Notes: generated by a model from the sequence alone, not told the origin. A stretch of DNA of 64,000 nt from Pseudomonas paralactis (GCF_001439735.1 NZ_JYLN01000003.1:62001-126000); one strand, 5' to 3'. Counted from the first letter of the stretch, positions 28,097 through 39,436 are shown. Made by a program: numbers and translations.

Positions 28097-29011
28097 ATGC
28101 AAAAGTTGACCGTGGTACTGAGCATGTTGGCGCTGGGCAGCGCCAATGTGTACGCAGACGCTCGCTGCGAAACGGTAAAGATGGCCGATCCGGGCTGGAG
28201 CGACATCGCCGCCACCAATGCCATTACCGGTTTTTTGCTGACGGGCATGGGCTACAAACCCAAAGTCGACACCCTGGCGGTACCGATCACCTTTGGCGGG
28301 CTCAAGGATGGCCAGGTGGATGTATTTCTCGGCAACTGGATGCCGGCGCAACAAGGGTTTTATGACAAATTCGTGGCCAATGGCGATGTGGTGCAACTGG
28401 CGAAAAACCTGGACGGCACCGAGTTCACCCTCGCCGTGCCGGACTACGTGTGGGACGCTGGGGTGCGTGATTTTGCCGATCTGAGCAAATTTGCCGACAA
28501 GTTCGACAAGAAGATCTACGGCATCGGCTCCGGCGCGCCGGCGAATATCTCGTTGCAGGAAATCATCAAGAAGAATGACTTCAACCTTGGCCAGTGGAAG
28601 CTGATTGAGTCCAGCGAACAGGCGATGCTTGCCGAAGTGTCGCGAGCAGTGAAGAAACAGCGCTTTGTCACCTTCCTCGGCTGGACGCCACACCCGATGA
28701 ACGTGCAGTTGAAGATGCATTACCTCAAGGGCGGCGAACAGTATTTCGGCGCCACCGGCAGCGTGTATACCTTGACCCGCAAGGGTTATGCACAGGCCTG
28801 CCCGAATGTCGCCAAGCTGCTGACCAACCTGAGTTTCACCCAGGAGATGGAGAACAGCATCATGGCGCAAGTGAGCAACAACAAGGTCAGCAATGCCGAG
28901 GCGGCCAAAGCCTGGATCAAGGCGAATCCGGCGATGCTGGATAAGTGGCTGGACGGCGTGAAAACCGTGGATGGCCAGGAGGCGTTACCGGCGGTAAAAG
29001 CCAAACTCTGA
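28097..29011 (+). CDS. choX: choline-type ABC transporter substrate-binding protein
   Basis: A 304-residue periplasmic protein with signal peptide MQKLTVVLSMLALGSANVYA. The OpuAC-type pattern is clear: VKMADPGWSDIAATNAITG, QVDVFLGNWMPAQQG, GIGSGAPANISLQEII, FLGWTPHPMN. Tryptophan and tyrosine residues forming the aromatic cage for quaternary ammonium are expected from these segments. Situated 18 bases after betC, it should deliver choline sulfate or choline to a permease encoded elsewhere; no permease or ATPase gene is present here. Confidence 0.9.
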   Translation: MQKLTVVLSMLALGSANVYADARCETVKMADPGWSDIAATNAITGFLLTGMGYKPKVDTLAVPITFGGLKDGQVDVFLGNWMPAQQGFYDKFVANGDVVQLAKNLDGTEFTLAVPDYVWDAGVRDFADLSKFADKFDKKIYGIGSGAPANISLQEIIKKNDFNLGQWKLIESSEQAMLAEVSRAVKKQRFVTFLGWTPHPMNVQLKMHYLKGGEQYFGATGSVYTLTRKGYAQACPNVAKLLTNLSFTQEMENSIMAQVSNNKVSNAEAAKAWIKANPAMLDKWLDGVKTVDGQEALPAVKAKL

Positions 29012-29028
29012 TGCTTGCCGGCGACCCG

Positions 29029-29114
29029 GTGGGAGCTGGCTTGCCTGCGATAGCATCACCCCGGTATGCCTGTCACACCGAGGCGCCAGCATCGCAGGCA
29101 AGCCAGCTCCCACA
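29029..29114. repeat. REPIN between choX and the SulP gene, stem type GAGCTGGC
   Basis: The arms GTGGGAGCTGGCTTGCCTGC (from 29029) and its reverse complement (to 29114) face each other. The element interrupts the betC-choX-SulP transcription unit, 18 bases after the choX stop. Confidence 0.92.
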
Positions 29115-29163
29115 AGTACCCATGCATTGATACTCTTGCCAAAACCCTTTACCCGAGCCTTCG

Positions 29164-30732
29164 ATGCCCCGGCCCAACCGCCATACACTTCTCCCTTTTC
29201 TCAGTTGGCTCCCGCGCCAAACCCGTGCCAGCGTGGGCCGGGATGCGATCGTCGGCCTCAGCGGCGCGGTGCTCGCCCTGCCGCAGTCGATTGCCTACGC
29301 GCTGATCGCCGGGCTCCCACCGGAGTACGGGCTGTATGCCGCGATCATCCCGGTATTGATCGCGTGCCTGTGGGGTTCTTCCTGGCACTTGATCTGCGGG
29401 CCAACAGCGGCGATTTCCATCGTGCTTTACGCCAGCATCAGTCCATTGGCCGTGCCAGGCTCCCAGGACTACATCACCCTCATCCTGTTGCTGACCTTCC
29501 TCGCCGGCGTGTTCCAGTGGTTGCTCGGCCTGCTGCGCTTTGGCGCGCTGGTGAATTTTGTTTCCCATTCGGTGGTGCTGGGCTTCACCCTGGGCGCCGC
29601 GGTGGTGATTGCTTTGGGGCAGTTGCCGAACCTGCTGGGGCTGGATTTACCGAGCCAGGCCACCGCCCTCAACAGCCTGCTGGCGCTGGTGGACCATGGC
29701 GGTGAGTGGGATCGCGCGTCCCTGATCCTTGGGCTTGGCACTTTGCTGGTGGGCGCACTGCTCAAGTCCCGGGTGCCACGCTGGCCGACGCTGTTGATCG
29801 CTTTAGTCTTGGGTAGCCTGGCGGCGTGGGTATGGCCGGGGATGTTCGGGCATGTGGCGCGGGTCAGTTCGTTTATCGGCCAGTTGCCGCCGTTCAGCCC
29901 ACTGCCGATGGACCTGGACCTGGTGCTGCGCCTGCTGCCCAGCGCGGTGGCGGTGGGGATGCTGGGGTTGGTGACCAGCCTGTCGATTGCACGCTCGCTG
30001 TCGGCCCGCTCGCAACAATTGCTCGACGCCAACCAGGAAGTGCGCGCCCAGGGTTTATCCAACATCGTTGGCGGATTTTTCTCCGGCTACCTGTCAGCCG
30101 GTTCGTTTACCCGCTCAGGCCTCAGTTACGAAGCAGGCGCCCGCTCGCCGTTGGCCGGCGTGTTTTCCGCGCTGTGGGTGGCGGTATTTGCGTTGTTTGG
30201 CGCCGCGTTGATCGCGCATATTCCTATCCCGAGCATGGCCGCCAGCATTCTGCTCATTTGCTGGGGCCTGGTGGATTACCGAGGGATTCGTGCTCTGTTT
30301 CGAGTCAGCCGCGCCGAATTCGTGGTGATGGGCCTGACGTGTGTCGCCACCTTACTGCTGGAGCTGCAAACGGCGATTTATGCCGGGGTGCTGGCATCGC
30401 TGTTTTTCTATCTCAAGCGCACCTCGCAACCGCGGGTTCAGCAATGGCGCGACGGGGACGAGGATGTATTACGCGTGGGAGGCTCGATCTTTTTTGGCGC
30501 CAGCCATTACCTGCAAGTACGCCTGCAAAGTCTGCAGGGTGCGCGGGTGGTGATCGAGGCGCAGCAGATCAATTTTATCGACTACTCCGGGGTGGAGATG
30601 CTGCATCAAGAGGCGCGGCGATTGGCGGGGTTGGGGCGTAGCCTGACGTTGCGCCGAGCCAGGCCGCAGGTGGTCGAGGAATTGATGAAGCTGGAGGGAT
30701 CGGATAACTGCCCCCTCCATTTCGAAGACTAA
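29164..30732 (+). CDS. SulP-family sulfate transporter with STAS domain
   Basis: A 522-residue membrane protein. The SulP core spans residues 25-420 with segments SGAVLALPQSIAYALIAGLP and ICGPTAAISIVLY; a STAS domain follows (VRLQSLQGARVVIEAQQ, FIDYSGVEML). Position behind betC and choX indicates sulfate transport, possibly exporting or taking up sulfate linked to choline-sulfate use; in P. aeruginosa I recall a sulfate transporter (PA0029) at this place. Direction of transport cannot be read from sequence. Confidence 0.88.
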   Translation: MPRPNRHTLLPFLSWLPRQTRASVGRDAIVGLSGAVLALPQSIAYALIAGLPPEYGLYAAIIPVLIACLWGSSWHLICGPTAAISIVLYASISPLAVPGSQDYITLILLLTFLAGVFQWLLGLLRFGALVNFVSHSVVLGFTLGAAVVIALGQLPNLLGLDLPSQATALNSLLALVDHGGEWDRASLILGLGTLLVGALLKSRVPRWPTLLIALVLGSLAAWVWPGMFGHVARVSSFIGQLPPFSPLPMDLDLVLRLLPSAVAVGMLGLVTSLSIARSLSARSQQLLDANQEVRAQGLSNIVGGFFSGYLSAGSFTRSGLSYEAGARSPLAGVFSALWVAVFALFGAALIAHIPIPSMAASILLICWGLVDYRGIRALFRVSRAEFVVMGLTCVATLLLELQTAIYAGVLASLFFYLKRTSQPRVQQWRDGDEDVLRVGGSIFFGASHYLQVRLQSLQGARVVIEAQQINFIDYSGVEMLHQEARRLAGLGRSLTLRRARPQVVEELMKLEGSDNCPLHFED

Positions 30733-30743
30733 ACCCGATCAAC

Positions 30744-30832
30744 TGTGGGAGCTGGCTTGCCTGCGATAGGGGTGGATCAGCCAGCACATGGGTAACTGAC
30801 CTATTGCTATCGCAGGCAAGCCAGCTCCCACA
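30744..30832. repeat. REPIN between convergent genes, stem type GAGCTGGC
   Basis: The arms TGTGGGAGCTGGCTTGCCTG (from 30744) and its reverse complement (to 30832) are perfect copies of one another. It separates the SulP gene from convergent aroE. Confidence 0.93.
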
Positions 30833-30860
30833 TTAATTGTGTCCACATCAGCGTGTGGGA

Positions 30861-31684
30861 TCAGGCCAATTGCCGGCGTAGTTCGGCCAGTACCGGCGCT
30901 GAATCAGGGCGCACACCGCGCCACAGGAAGAAGGCTTCCGCCGCCTGCTCCACCAGCATCCCCAAACCATCCATCGCCACCACAGCACCCTGTTCCGCAG
31001 CCCAGCGGCAGAACGCGGTAGGTTCCTTGGCGTACATCATGTCGTAGCAGAACGTCTTGCCCGGCTCGATCAGGCTGCCGGCAATCGGTGGCACATCGCC
31101 TGACAAGCTGGCGGACGTGGCGTTGATGATCACATCCACCGGCTCACGTAGCCAGTCGAAACCACTGGCAGACACCGGGCCCAGGTCGTCGAACAGCTCA
31201 GCGAGCAACTCGGCCTTTTCCACGGTGCGGTTGGCGATGATCAACGAAGAGGGTTGCTGCGCCAGCAACGGCTCAAGTGCACCGCGCACCGCGCCGCCGG
31301 CGCCTAACAACAGGATGCGTTTGCCTTGCAGGATCAGCCCGGCGTTGACCGTCAGGTCGCGTACCAGCCCGGCGCCGTCGGTGTTGTCACCCAACAACGT
31401 ACCGTCCGCCAGTTTGCTCAGGGTGTTCACGGCACCAGCGCGCTGGGCACGTTCGGTCAAGGTATCGGCCAAACGATAGGCGTCTTCCTTGAACGGTACC
31501 GTCACGTTGGCGCCACGGCCACGACCCTGGCGAAAAAACTCACGGGCGCACTGGGTGAAATCCTCCAACGGCGCGAGCAACGTGCTGTAGTCCAGTTGTT
31601 CGCCGGTCTGCTCGGCGAACATACGGTGGATCAGCGGCGATTTGCTGTGGCCGATAGGGTTGCCGAACACAACATAACGGTCCA

Positions 31685-31685
<1 letters not shown>
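30861..31685 (-). CDS. aroE: shikimate dehydrogenase
   Basis: A 274-residue NADP-dependent enzyme reducing 3-dehydroshikimate. [20 protein letters not shown] carries the shikimate-binding serines; the catalytic lysine is Lys66 in [11 protein letters not shown]; the cofactor loop is [10 protein letters not shown]. The start at 31685 overlaps the hemF stop by one base (TGATG), so the two genes are coupled. Confidence 0.96.
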
Positions 31686-32641
<956 letters not shown>

Positions 32642-32794
32642 CTACGCGAGGCCATTGGGCGTCGGCGGCAAATGGGCGCACAGGATACCACTGCGCCCAC
32701 ATGCCACTGCACTTAGGTGCGCCGCAGTTGACGAAGATCAAGCTTAGGAGTCCGATAGGGGGCTACGCAGGTTCGAACCCAAGGAGAAGTGCAG

Positions 32795-33772
32795 ATGGCC
32801 AAACGTATCCAGTTCAGCGCCCATGGCGGCCCCGAAGTACTTGAGTATGTGGACTACACACCGGCGCAGCCTGGCCCGCAACAGGTCCGGGTGCGTAATG
32901 AGGCCATCGGCCTGAACTTCATCGACACCTATTTTCGCAGTGGCCTCTACGCACCGCCTGCTCTGCCGTCGGGCCTGGGCGCGGAAGGCGCTGGCGTAGT
33001 CGATGCCGTGGGCAGTGAAGTCACCCAGTTCAAAGTCGGCGACCGCGTGGCCTACGGCAGCGGCCCGCTGGGTGCCTATAGCCAGTTGCATGTGTTGCCT
33101 GCCGCCAACCTGGTGCACCTGCCGGATGACATCAGCTTTGAACAGGCCGCCGGGGCCATGCTCAAGGGCCTGACCGTGCAATACCTGCTGCGCCAGACCT
33201 ACGAATTGAAAGGCGGCGAAACCATTTTGTTCCACGCCGCTGCCGGTGGCGTGGGCTCCCTGGCCTGCCAATGGGCCAAGGCCCTGGGCGTGAAGCTGAT
33301 CGGCACGGTGAGTTCGCCGGAAAAGGCCGCCTTGGCCAAATCCCTCGGCGCCTGGGAAACCATCGACTACAGCAAGGAAGATGTCGCACAACGCGTACTG
33401 GAATTGACTGACGGCAAAAAGGTGCCTGTGGTGTACGACGGCGTCGGCAAGGACACCTGGCTGACCTCCCTGGACAGCGTGGCGCCACGGGGGTTGGTCG
33501 TGAGCTTTGGCAACGCATCGGGTGCGGTGGATGGCGTGAACCTGGGCATCCTTTCGGCCAAGGGTTCGTTGTACGTGACCCGGCCGACGCTGGCGACCTA
33601 TGCGAACAATCCGGCGAACTTGCAGGCGATGGCGGACGATCTGTTTTCGATGATCAAAAGCGGCAAGGTGCGCATTGATATCAACCAGCGTTACCCGCTG
33701 GCGGATGCGGCCAAAGCGCAGACCGAGTTGTCGGCGCGACGCACGACTGGCTCAACCATTCTATTGCCTTGA
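32795..33772 (+). CDS. qor: NADPH:quinone oxidoreductase, zeta-crystallin type
   Basis: A 325-residue zinc-less MDR-family reductase. MAKRIQFSAHGGPEVLEYVD starts at 32795, after AAGGAG at 32781-32786. The cofactor loop is AAAGGVGSLACQWAKALG; no catalytic-zinc cysteines are seen. It reduces quinones by one or two electrons with NADPH. Divergent from hemF. Confidence 0.94.
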   Translation: MAKRIQFSAHGGPEVLEYVDYTPAQPGPQQVRVRNEAIGLNFIDTYFRSGLYAPPALPSGLGAEGAGVVDAVGSEVTQFKVGDRVAYGSGPLGAYSQLHVLPAANLVHLPDDISFEQAAGAMLKGLTVQYLLRQTYELKGGETILFHAAAGGVGSLACQWAKALGVKLIGTVSSPEKAALAKSLGAWETIDYSKEDVAQRVLELTDGKKVPVVYDGVGKDTWLTSLDSVAPRGLVVSFGNASGAVDGVNLGILSAKGSLYVTRPTLATYANNPANLQAMADDLFSMIKSGKVRIDINQRYPLADAAKAQTELSARRTTGSTILLP

Positions 33773-33778
33773 GTGCGT

Positions 33779-33853
33779 CATCGCAGGCAAGCCAGCTCCC
33801 ACATTTGACCGCGGTGACTGATCAAATGTGGGAGCCGGGCTTGCCCGCGATGG
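33779..33853. repeat. chimeric REPIN between convergent genes
   Basis: The left arm ATCGCAGGCAAGCCAGCTCC (from 33780) is the GAGCTGGC type; the right arm TGTGGGAGCCGGGCTTGCCC (from 33827) is the type with GGGC/GCCC stem. Lies between qor and tsaC. Confidence 0.88.
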
Positions 33854-33866
33854 CCGCACCTCGGTG

Positions 33867-34424
33867 TCAGGAGGGCCGCACCACATCACCCGTCACCAGG
33901 TCCCGAATCAGGCTCGGGTTCTTGCGCCCACCCAGTGCACCACCCAATACCAGGTCCACTTGCCCGCGGAAATACTGCTCCACGCGAATGCGCGTGCGTG
34001 CCGCCGGGCGCCCCTGTGGGTTGGCTGACGTTGAGATCAACGGCCCGACCTGGGCGCACAAATCCCTCACCAACGGGTGATCGGTGACCCGCAACGCCAC
34101 GGTGTCATGCATACCCGTAACCCATTCGGGCAACAAGTCCTGATGAGGCACCAGCCAGGTATTGGGCCCGGGCCAGGTGCTGGCCATGCGATCGATCCAG
34201 GTGTCCGGGAAGTCTTCAAACAGGAAGTCGAACTGACGAATATTATCCGCCACCAGAATCAGCCCCTTGTCCACCGAGCGGTTCTTGATCGCCAATAGCC
34301 GATCCACTGCTTCTTCATTCCACGGGTCGCAGCCCAGGCCCCAGACCGCCTCGGTCGGATAGGCAATCACCGCGCCTGCGCGAATTTCCCGTGCGGCTTG
34401 CAGCACACGCCACCTGTTGACCAT
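33867..34424 (-). CDS. tsaC: L-threonylcarbamoyladenylate synthase
   Basis: A 185-residue YrdC-domain protein which makes threonylcarbamoyl-AMP for the t6A modification of ANN-decoding tRNAs. Signatures: [35 protein letters not shown], and [13 protein letters not shown]. Length matches the short TsaC form, not the long Sua5 form. GGAG lies about 8 bases before the ATG. It is followed upstream by dprA on the same strand, with a 77-base gap. Confidence 0.95.
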   Translation of the reverse strand: MVNRWRVLQAAREIRAGAVIAYPTEAVWGLGCDPWNEEAVDRLLAIKNRSVDKGLILVADNIRQFDFLFEDFPDTWIDRMASTWPGPNTWLVPHQDLLPEWVTGMHDTVALRVTDHPLVRDLCAQVGPLISTSANPQGRPAARTRIRVEQYFRGQVDLVLGGALGGRKNPSLIRDLVTGDVVRPS

Positions 34425-34501
34425 TATTTAATCTCCGGACTAAAGCTCTGGGCAGTTTACCGATCTTCGTTACAAAACCCACCGCCAAAAACCGGCAGCT
34501 G

Positions 34502-35602
34502 CTAAACCTGGCAGCGCGCCAGCCAGCGCCCGCTTTCGCAGATGACGTGGCCTTCGAGCTCCAGCTCCGTAAGGGTTGCCAGCACTTGGGATAACGGCCG
34601 ACCACTGGCAATCGCCAGGGCTTCGCTGCTATGCGGCGCCGCATGCAGCAGTGCCACCAGTGGGTGGGTGACCGGCACCGGCGCAGGGCGCGATAACGCC
34701 TGCCAACCGCGCAGCGCCTCAAGGATGTGTTCGATGGTTTCCACCAGCACCGCGCCATCGCGAATCAATTGGTGGCAACCCTTGGCACCGGGGTGGTGAA
34801 TGGAACCCGGGATCGCATACACCTCACGCCCTTGCTCGGCGGCCAGCCGCGCGGTGATCAGCGAACCGCTGGCCATGCTGGCTTCCACCACCAGAACCCC
34901 CAGCGACAGCCCGCTGATAATTCGATTGCGCCGTGGGAAATTACCGGCCTGGGGCCCAGCGTCCAATGGAAACTCGGAAACCACCGCGCTGCCTTGGGCG
35001 ATCATTGCGGCGGCGAGCTTGCGGTGGCGCTGTGGATAAAAATTTTCCAGCCCGGTGCCAAGCACCCCGATTGTACGACCGCCCACCTCTAATGCTGCCT
35101 GGTGGGCGGCGCCGTCAATGCCCAGCGCCAAACCACTGGTGATGACAAAACCGGCGCTCGCCAGGCTGCGGGAAAAGGCGGCGGCCGTGTCCATGCCGGG
35201 GCGGGAAGCACGCCGGCTGCCGACCATGGCCAACTGAGGTTTTTCCAGAATGCCCGGGTCGCCCGCAACGAATAACAGCGGCGGTGCGTCGTCGATTTGA
35301 GCGAGCAAGACGGGATACTCAGGTTGGTCCCACATCAACAAATGCTGGTCCGGGCCTTCTAACCAGGCCAATGCCGCACTGGCGCCATCACGGATTTGCG
35401 GGCTGCGCCGGGCATCGGCGCTGATGGCGGGCAAGCCGAGGGAACGCCACGCACTGGCAGGCGCACTGAGGGCCTTGGAGGCGCAGCCGAACGCTTGGAT
35501 CAATACGTGAAAACGCTTGGGGCCCAGTTCCGGCAGCCTGTGCAAGCGTAGTCGGGCTTCCAGCTCTGCCGGAGAAATTTCGCTACTGTTTATCGGATTC
35601 AT
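34502..35602 (-). CDS. dprA: DNA-processing protein A
   Basis: A 366-residue protein that binds single-stranded DNA and loads RecA during natural transformation. The Rossmann-fold core is seen as LAMVGSRRASRPGM, VITSGLALGIDGAAH, GRTIGVLGTGLENFYPQRHRKL, SEFPLDAGPQAGNFPRRNRII and VVEASMASGSLITARLA. An N-terminal HhH-like segment (LHRLPELGPKRFHVLIQ) and a C-terminal winged-helix-like region are also present. Natural competence is not implied by its presence. Confidence 0.96.
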   Translation of the reverse strand: MNPINSSEISPAELEARLRLHRLPELGPKRFHVLIQAFGCASKALSAPASAWRSLGLPAISADARRSPQIRDGASAALAWLEGPDQHLLMWDQPEYPVLLAQIDDAPPLLFVAGDPGILEKPQLAMVGSRRASRPGMDTAAAFSRSLASAGFVITSGLALGIDGAAHQAALEVGGRTIGVLGTGLENFYPQRHRKLAAAMIAQGSAVVSEFPLDAGPQAGNFPRRNRIISGLSLGVLVVEASMASGSLITARLAAEQGREVYAIPGSIHHPGAKGCHQLIRDGAVLVETIEHILEALRGWQALSRPAPVPVTHPLVALLHAAPHSSEALAIASGRPLSQVLATLTELELEGHVICESGRWLARCQV

Positions 35603-35627
35603 TTGATCATCCTTGACCGGAACAAGC

Positions 35628-35636
35628 TGTGGATAA
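35628..35636 (-). other. isolated DnaA box (TTATCCACA)
   Basis: The 9-mer TGTGGATAA (reverse of TTATCCACA) lies 25 bases upstream of dprA, in its promoter region, 21 kb from oriC. It is a perfect match to the box; binding is untested. Confidence 0.5.
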
Positions 35637-35665
35637 CTCTGTTGGTAACTTATTTAGCAGGCTAT

Positions 35666-36442
35666 TTATTGCGCTTCTTGTTGGGTCTCGAAACGATCCT
35701 TTACAGCCAGCGCGCGTGAAGCATTGAGCACCAGGGCGTAACTGAGTTTTTCATAGGTGCGAAACACCAGAAGGGTGCCGGCCCGTTCTTGCGGGAGTTG
35801 GGTTGGCGTGCCGGTAAGGACGTCTCGCACGGTGGCGCCTGCCTTGATCACCGTCAGTAACTGGCCTTCGATCAATCCATCGCGGCGGCCCTTGTTCAGG
35901 GTCACGGCGTCCAGCACGCCAATCTGAGTGACGCCCTTGGGGATATCGATGATGTGCCCTGTGATGATGGCCGAGGCGTTGGCGGATTCCAGGGTGTTCA
36001 GCTTTACCGGAGGTCGTGCACCCAGCAAGCGGTCACCTGGGCGGATTTCCTGAGTCACCCGCTGCACTGCAAGGGTGGTGAGGTCGTCGGCGAGCACAAA
36101 GCGGGCGGTACCGATCTCATCGGCATTGACGCCCAGTAGCTCCTGGGTGGCTGGGTCGGTGTAGACCTTGCCTTGGCGAAAGATCCCGTAGCTTGGCTGG
36201 GCCGGGTCCAGGTGACCGCGGGCATGCACGCGCTCGCCATTGGCCCCCAGCACGCGACCGCCTTGCGCCGCAACAATGTAGGGCGCGTTGTCCAGCTCCT
36301 GGGGCGTGTCGACAATCCGGTTATGCAGTAAAAAGTGCTGAATGGCCCTTTGCGTCGCGTGATCCAGGCGCTCAGTGGGCTTGGGAATCAACGCCATGGC
36401 GACAGGGGCCCACAGCAGCAAGACGAGTAGCGATTTCCTCAT
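35666..36442 (-). CDS. exported protein of the PA0020 family, lacking its LysM domain
   Basis: A 258-residue protein with signal peptide [17 protein letters not shown]. From residue 18 on it matches the C-terminal part of the PA0020-like family: [60 protein letters not shown], and [19 protein letters not shown]. Homologs I recall have a LysM peptidoglycan-binding domain of about 80-100 residues (YTVVKGDTLWDIS and so on) between signal and this part, near 340 residues in total. Here that segment is missing in frame. The protein may be exported but not tethered to peptidoglycan. It is divergent from def. Confidence 0.78.
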   Translation of the reverse strand: MRKSLLVLLLWAPVAMALIPKPTERLDHATQRAIQHFLLHNRIVDTPQELDNAPYIVAAQGGRVLGANGERVHARGHLDPAQPSYGIFRQGKVYTDPATQELLGVNADEIGTARFVLADDLTTLAVQRVTQEIRPGDRLLGARPPVKLNTLESANASAIITGHIIDIPKGVTQIGVLDAVTLNKGRRDGLIEGQLLTVIKAGATVRDVLTGTPTQLPQERAGTLLVFRTYEKLSYALVLNASRALAVKDRFETQQEAQ

Positions 36443-36577
36443 GGGGTGAATCTCCTTTATTATGTGCGTTCGCGTGAAATGCCTTGGCCCTCGTGGCTTC
36501 TGAGCGTTTCACACCGGCCGTGTGGGTCCATCCCACCGCCGATTGGTCTTTACCTCACATGTGCAGCAATTACGCTT

Positions 36578-37084
36578 ATGGCTATTTTGAACATCCTCGA
36601 ATTTCCCGACTCGCGCCTGCGCACGATCGCCAAGCCGGTGGCCGTAGTGGACGACAAGGTTCGTCAGTTGGTCGATGACATGTTTGAAACAATGTATGAA
36701 GCCCCGGGCATCGGCCTCGCCGCGACCCAGGTCAACGTGCACTTGCGTGTCGTGGTCATGGACCTGTCGGAAGATCGCAGCGAACCGCGGGTGTACATCA
36801 ACCCCGAGTTCGAACCGCTGACCGATGAGATGGGCGAATACCAGGAAGGCTGCCTGTCGGTGCCGGAGTTCTACGAGAACGTGGAACGCCCGCTGCGCGT
36901 GAAGATCAAGGCCCTGGACCGTGACGGCAAGCCGTTTGAGCTGATTGCCGAAGGCCTGCTGGCGGTGTGCATCCAGCATGAATGCGACCACCTCAACGGC
37001 AAACTGTTTGTCGATTACCTGTCCACGCTCAAGCGGGACCGGATCAAGAAGAAGCTGGAAAAAAAGCATCGCCAGCAAGCTTGA
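36578..37084 (+). CDS. def: peptide deformylase
   Basis: A 168-residue metalloenzyme that removes the formyl group from new proteins. Iron ligands: Cys92 in EGCLS, His134 and His138 in HECDH with catalytic Glu135; the third motif is GIGLAATQ (44-51). The start at 36578 gives [14 protein letters not shown], the usual beginning. A terminator follows within 14-42 bases, then fmt. Confidence 0.97.
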   Translation: MAILNILEFPDSRLRTIAKPVAVVDDKVRQLVDDMFETMYEAPGIGLAATQVNVHLRVVVMDLSEDRSEPRVYINPEFEPLTDEMGEYQEGCLSVPEFYENVERPLRVKIKALDRDGKPFELIAEGLLAVCIQHECDHLNGKLFVDYLSTLKRDRIKKKLEKKHRQQA

Positions 37085-37097
37085 TGCCCTTCTTCCA

Positions 37098-37126
37098 AAG
37101 GCTTGCTGCGGCAAGCCTTTTTCTTT
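37098..37126 (+). terminator. intrinsic terminator between def and fmt
   Basis: Stem AAGGCTTGC / GCAAGCCTT with loop TGCG, followed by TTTCTTTT. It should attenuate transcription from def into fmt. Confidence 0.88.
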
Positions 37127-37153
37127 TGTGACTGTTTTTAACCGAGAACTCCC

Positions 37154-38107
37154 ATGACCGAGCCATTGCGCATTGTTTTTGCCGGCACCCCTGAATTCGC
37201 CGCCGAACACCTCAAGGCGCTGCTTGCCAGCCCTTATGACATCGTCGCGGTGTACACCCAGCCGGATCGCCCGGCCGGTCGCGGGCAAAAACTGATGCCG
37301 AGCCCGGTCAAGCTGTTGGCCCTTGAACACAACATCCCTGTACTGCAACCGCCAACCCTGCGTAACAGCGACGCCCAGGCCGAACTGGCCGCGCTGAAGC
37401 CGGACTTGCTGGTGGTGGTGGCCTACGGTTTGATCCTGCCTCAGGCGGTGCTGGATATCCCGCGCCTGGGCTGCATCAACAGCCATGCCTCGCTGTTGCC
37501 TCGCTGGCGCGGTGCGGCACCGATCCAGCGCGCCGTTGAAGCGGGCGACAGCGAAAGCGGCGTGACCGTGATGCGTATGGAGGCGGGCCTGGACACCGGC
37601 CCGATGCTGCTTAAGGTCACCACCCCGATCAGCGCGCAAGACACCGGTGGCAGTCTGCACGACCGCCTTGCCGAAATGGGCCCGCCTGCGGTGATCCAGG
37701 CCATCGCCGGCCTGGCAGCAGGCACACTGGAAGGCGAGGTACAGGACGACAGCCTGGCCACCTACGCGCACAAATTGAACAAAGACGAAGCACGCATCGA
37801 CTGGAGCCGCCCGGCCGTGGAGCTGGAGCGTCTGGTACGTGCCTTCAACCCATGGCCGATCTGCCACAGCACCCTTAACGGCGAAGCCTTGAAAGTGTTG
37901 GCCGCGACCCTGGCCGATGGCACGGGCGCCCCCGGCGAGATTATCGGCGCCAGCAAAGACGGGCTGTTGGTCGCTTGCGGCGAGCAGGCGTTGTGCCTGA
38001 CACGTCTGCAATTGCCCGGCGGCAAGGCGCTGAACTTCAGCGATTTGTTCAATAGCCGCCGCGAGAAATTTGCCTTGGGTACGATCCTCGGGGTGGCCGC
38101 TCAATGA
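37154..38107 (+). CDS. fmt: methionyl-tRNA formyltransferase
   Basis: A 317-residue enzyme that formylates initiator Met-tRNA using 10-formyltetrahydrofolate. [28 protein letters not shown], the folate-site segment [20 protein letters not shown], and LDTGPML are visible, with a C-terminal OB-like domain. Its TGA overlaps the rsmB ATG (ATGA at 38104-38107). Confidence 0.97.
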   Translation: MTEPLRIVFAGTPEFAAEHLKALLASPYDIVAVYTQPDRPAGRGQKLMPSPVKLLALEHNIPVLQPPTLRNSDAQAELAALKPDLLVVVAYGLILPQAVLDIPRLGCINSHASLLPRWRGAAPIQRAVEAGDSESGVTVMRMEAGLDTGPMLLKVTTPISAQDTGGSLHDRLAEMGPPAVIQAIAGLAAGTLEGEVQDDSLATYAHKLNKDEARIDWSRPAVELERLVRAFNPWPICHSTLNGEALKVLAATLADGTGAPGEIIGASKDGLLVACGEQALCLTRLQLPGGKALNFSDLFNSRREKFALGTILGVAAQ

Positions 38108-39414
38108 ACCCACGTCTGGCCGCCGCCAAGGCTCTCGCCGCCGTGCTCAACGGCAAGGCTTCGCTGAACAGTTCATTGCCCACGCAATTGGACAAGGTCG
38201 AAGACCGGGATCGCGGTTTCACCCAGGACCTCGCCTTTGGCACCGCCCGTTGGCAGCCAAGGTTGTCGGCACTGGCAGCCAAGCTGCTGCAAAAGCCGTT
38301 CAAGGCAGCAGACGCTGACGTCGAGGCGCTGTTGCTGGTGGGTCTCTACCAGTTGCTCTACACCCGCGTACCGGCCCACGCCGCCATCGGTGAAACCGTC
38401 GGTTGCGCCGACAAGCTGAAAAAGCCCTGGGCCAAGGCCCTGCTCAATGCCGTGCTGCGCCGCGCTCAGCGCGAGAGCGAAGCGCTGTTGGCCGAGCTGG
38501 AACATGATCCGGTGGTGCGCACCGCCCACCCGCGCTGGCTGCAAAAATCCCTGAAAGCCTTCTGGCCCGAGCAATGGGAGGCTATCTGCGCGGCCAACAA
38601 CGCGCACCCGCCGATGATCCTGCGGGTCAACCGTCGCCACCACAGCCGGGATGCATACCTGCAATTACTCGCCGACGCGGCCATCAACGCCACCCCGTGC
38701 GTGTACAGCACGGACGGTATCGTGCTGGAAGCCGCCGCCGATGTGCGCAGCCTGCCGGGCTTTGCCGAAGGCTGGATCAGCGTGCAGGACGAGGCCGCGC
38801 AATTGGCTGCCGACCTGCTCGACTTGGCCCCCGGCCAGCGCGTACTCGACGCCTGCTGCGCGCCAGGCGGTAAGACGTGTCACATCCTTGAGGTTGAAAA
38901 AGACCTGGCCGGTGTGGTGGCTGTGGATCTTGAGGCCAAGCGCCTGGTGCGCGTGCGGGAAAACCTTGCACGTCTGGGCCTCAGCGCCGACCTGATCGCC
39001 GCCGACGGGCGCGACACCGCGACGTGGTGGGACGGCAAGCCATTCCAGCGCATCCTGCTGGACGCTCCGTGCTCCGCCACTGGTGTGATCCGTCGGCACC
39101 CGGACATCAAGCTGACCCGCCAGCCCGACGACATCGCCGCCCTGGCGGTGCTGCAAGGCGAACTGCTTGACGCGCTGTGGCCAACCCTGGAAGTCGGCGG
39201 CATCCTGCTGTACGCCACCTGCTCCACGCTGCCCACCGAAAATACCGAGGTCATCCAGGCTTTCCTCGCCCGCACCAGCGGCGCGCGCGAACTGGACCTC
39301 GCCACCAGCGCCGGCATCAAGCAGCCCCACGGTCGCCAACTGCTCGCGCAGGAAGGCGGGCACGATGGCTTCTACTACGCCAAACTGATCAAGATCGCCG
39401 CCGCACGCGGCTGA
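38104..39414 (+). CDS. rsmB: 16S rRNA m5C967 methyltransferase
   Basis: A 436-residue protein: N-terminal NusB-like RNA-binding domain ([19 protein letters not shown]) and a C-terminal SAM methyltransferase domain with [16 protein letters not shown]. Two catalytic cysteines are present in [15 protein letters not shown] and [13 protein letters not shown]. It methylates C967 of 16S rRNA. It is coupled to fmt by ATGA overlap and trkA follows after 22 bases. Confidence 0.96.
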   Translation: MNPRLAAAKALAAVLNGKASLNSSLPTQLDKVEDRDRGFTQDLAFGTARWQPRLSALAAKLLQKPFKAADADVEALLLVGLYQLLYTRVPAHAAIGETVGCADKLKKPWAKALLNAVLRRAQRESEALLAELEHDPVVRTAHPRWLQKSLKAFWPEQWEAICAANNAHPPMILRVNRRHHSRDAYLQLLADAAINATPCVYSTDGIVLEAAADVRSLPGFAEGWISVQDEAAQLAADLLDLAPGQRVLDACCAPGGKTCHILEVEKDLAGVVAVDLEAKRLVRVRENLARLGLSADLIAADGRDTATWWDGKPFQRILLDAPCSATGVIRRHPDIKLTRQPDDIAALAVLQGELLDALWPTLEVGGILLYATCSTLPTENTEVIQAFLARTSGARELDLATSAGIKQPHGRQLLAQEGGHDGFYYAKLIKIAAARG

Positions 39415-39436
39415 ATGGTTTTAAGGGAGTGACCGG

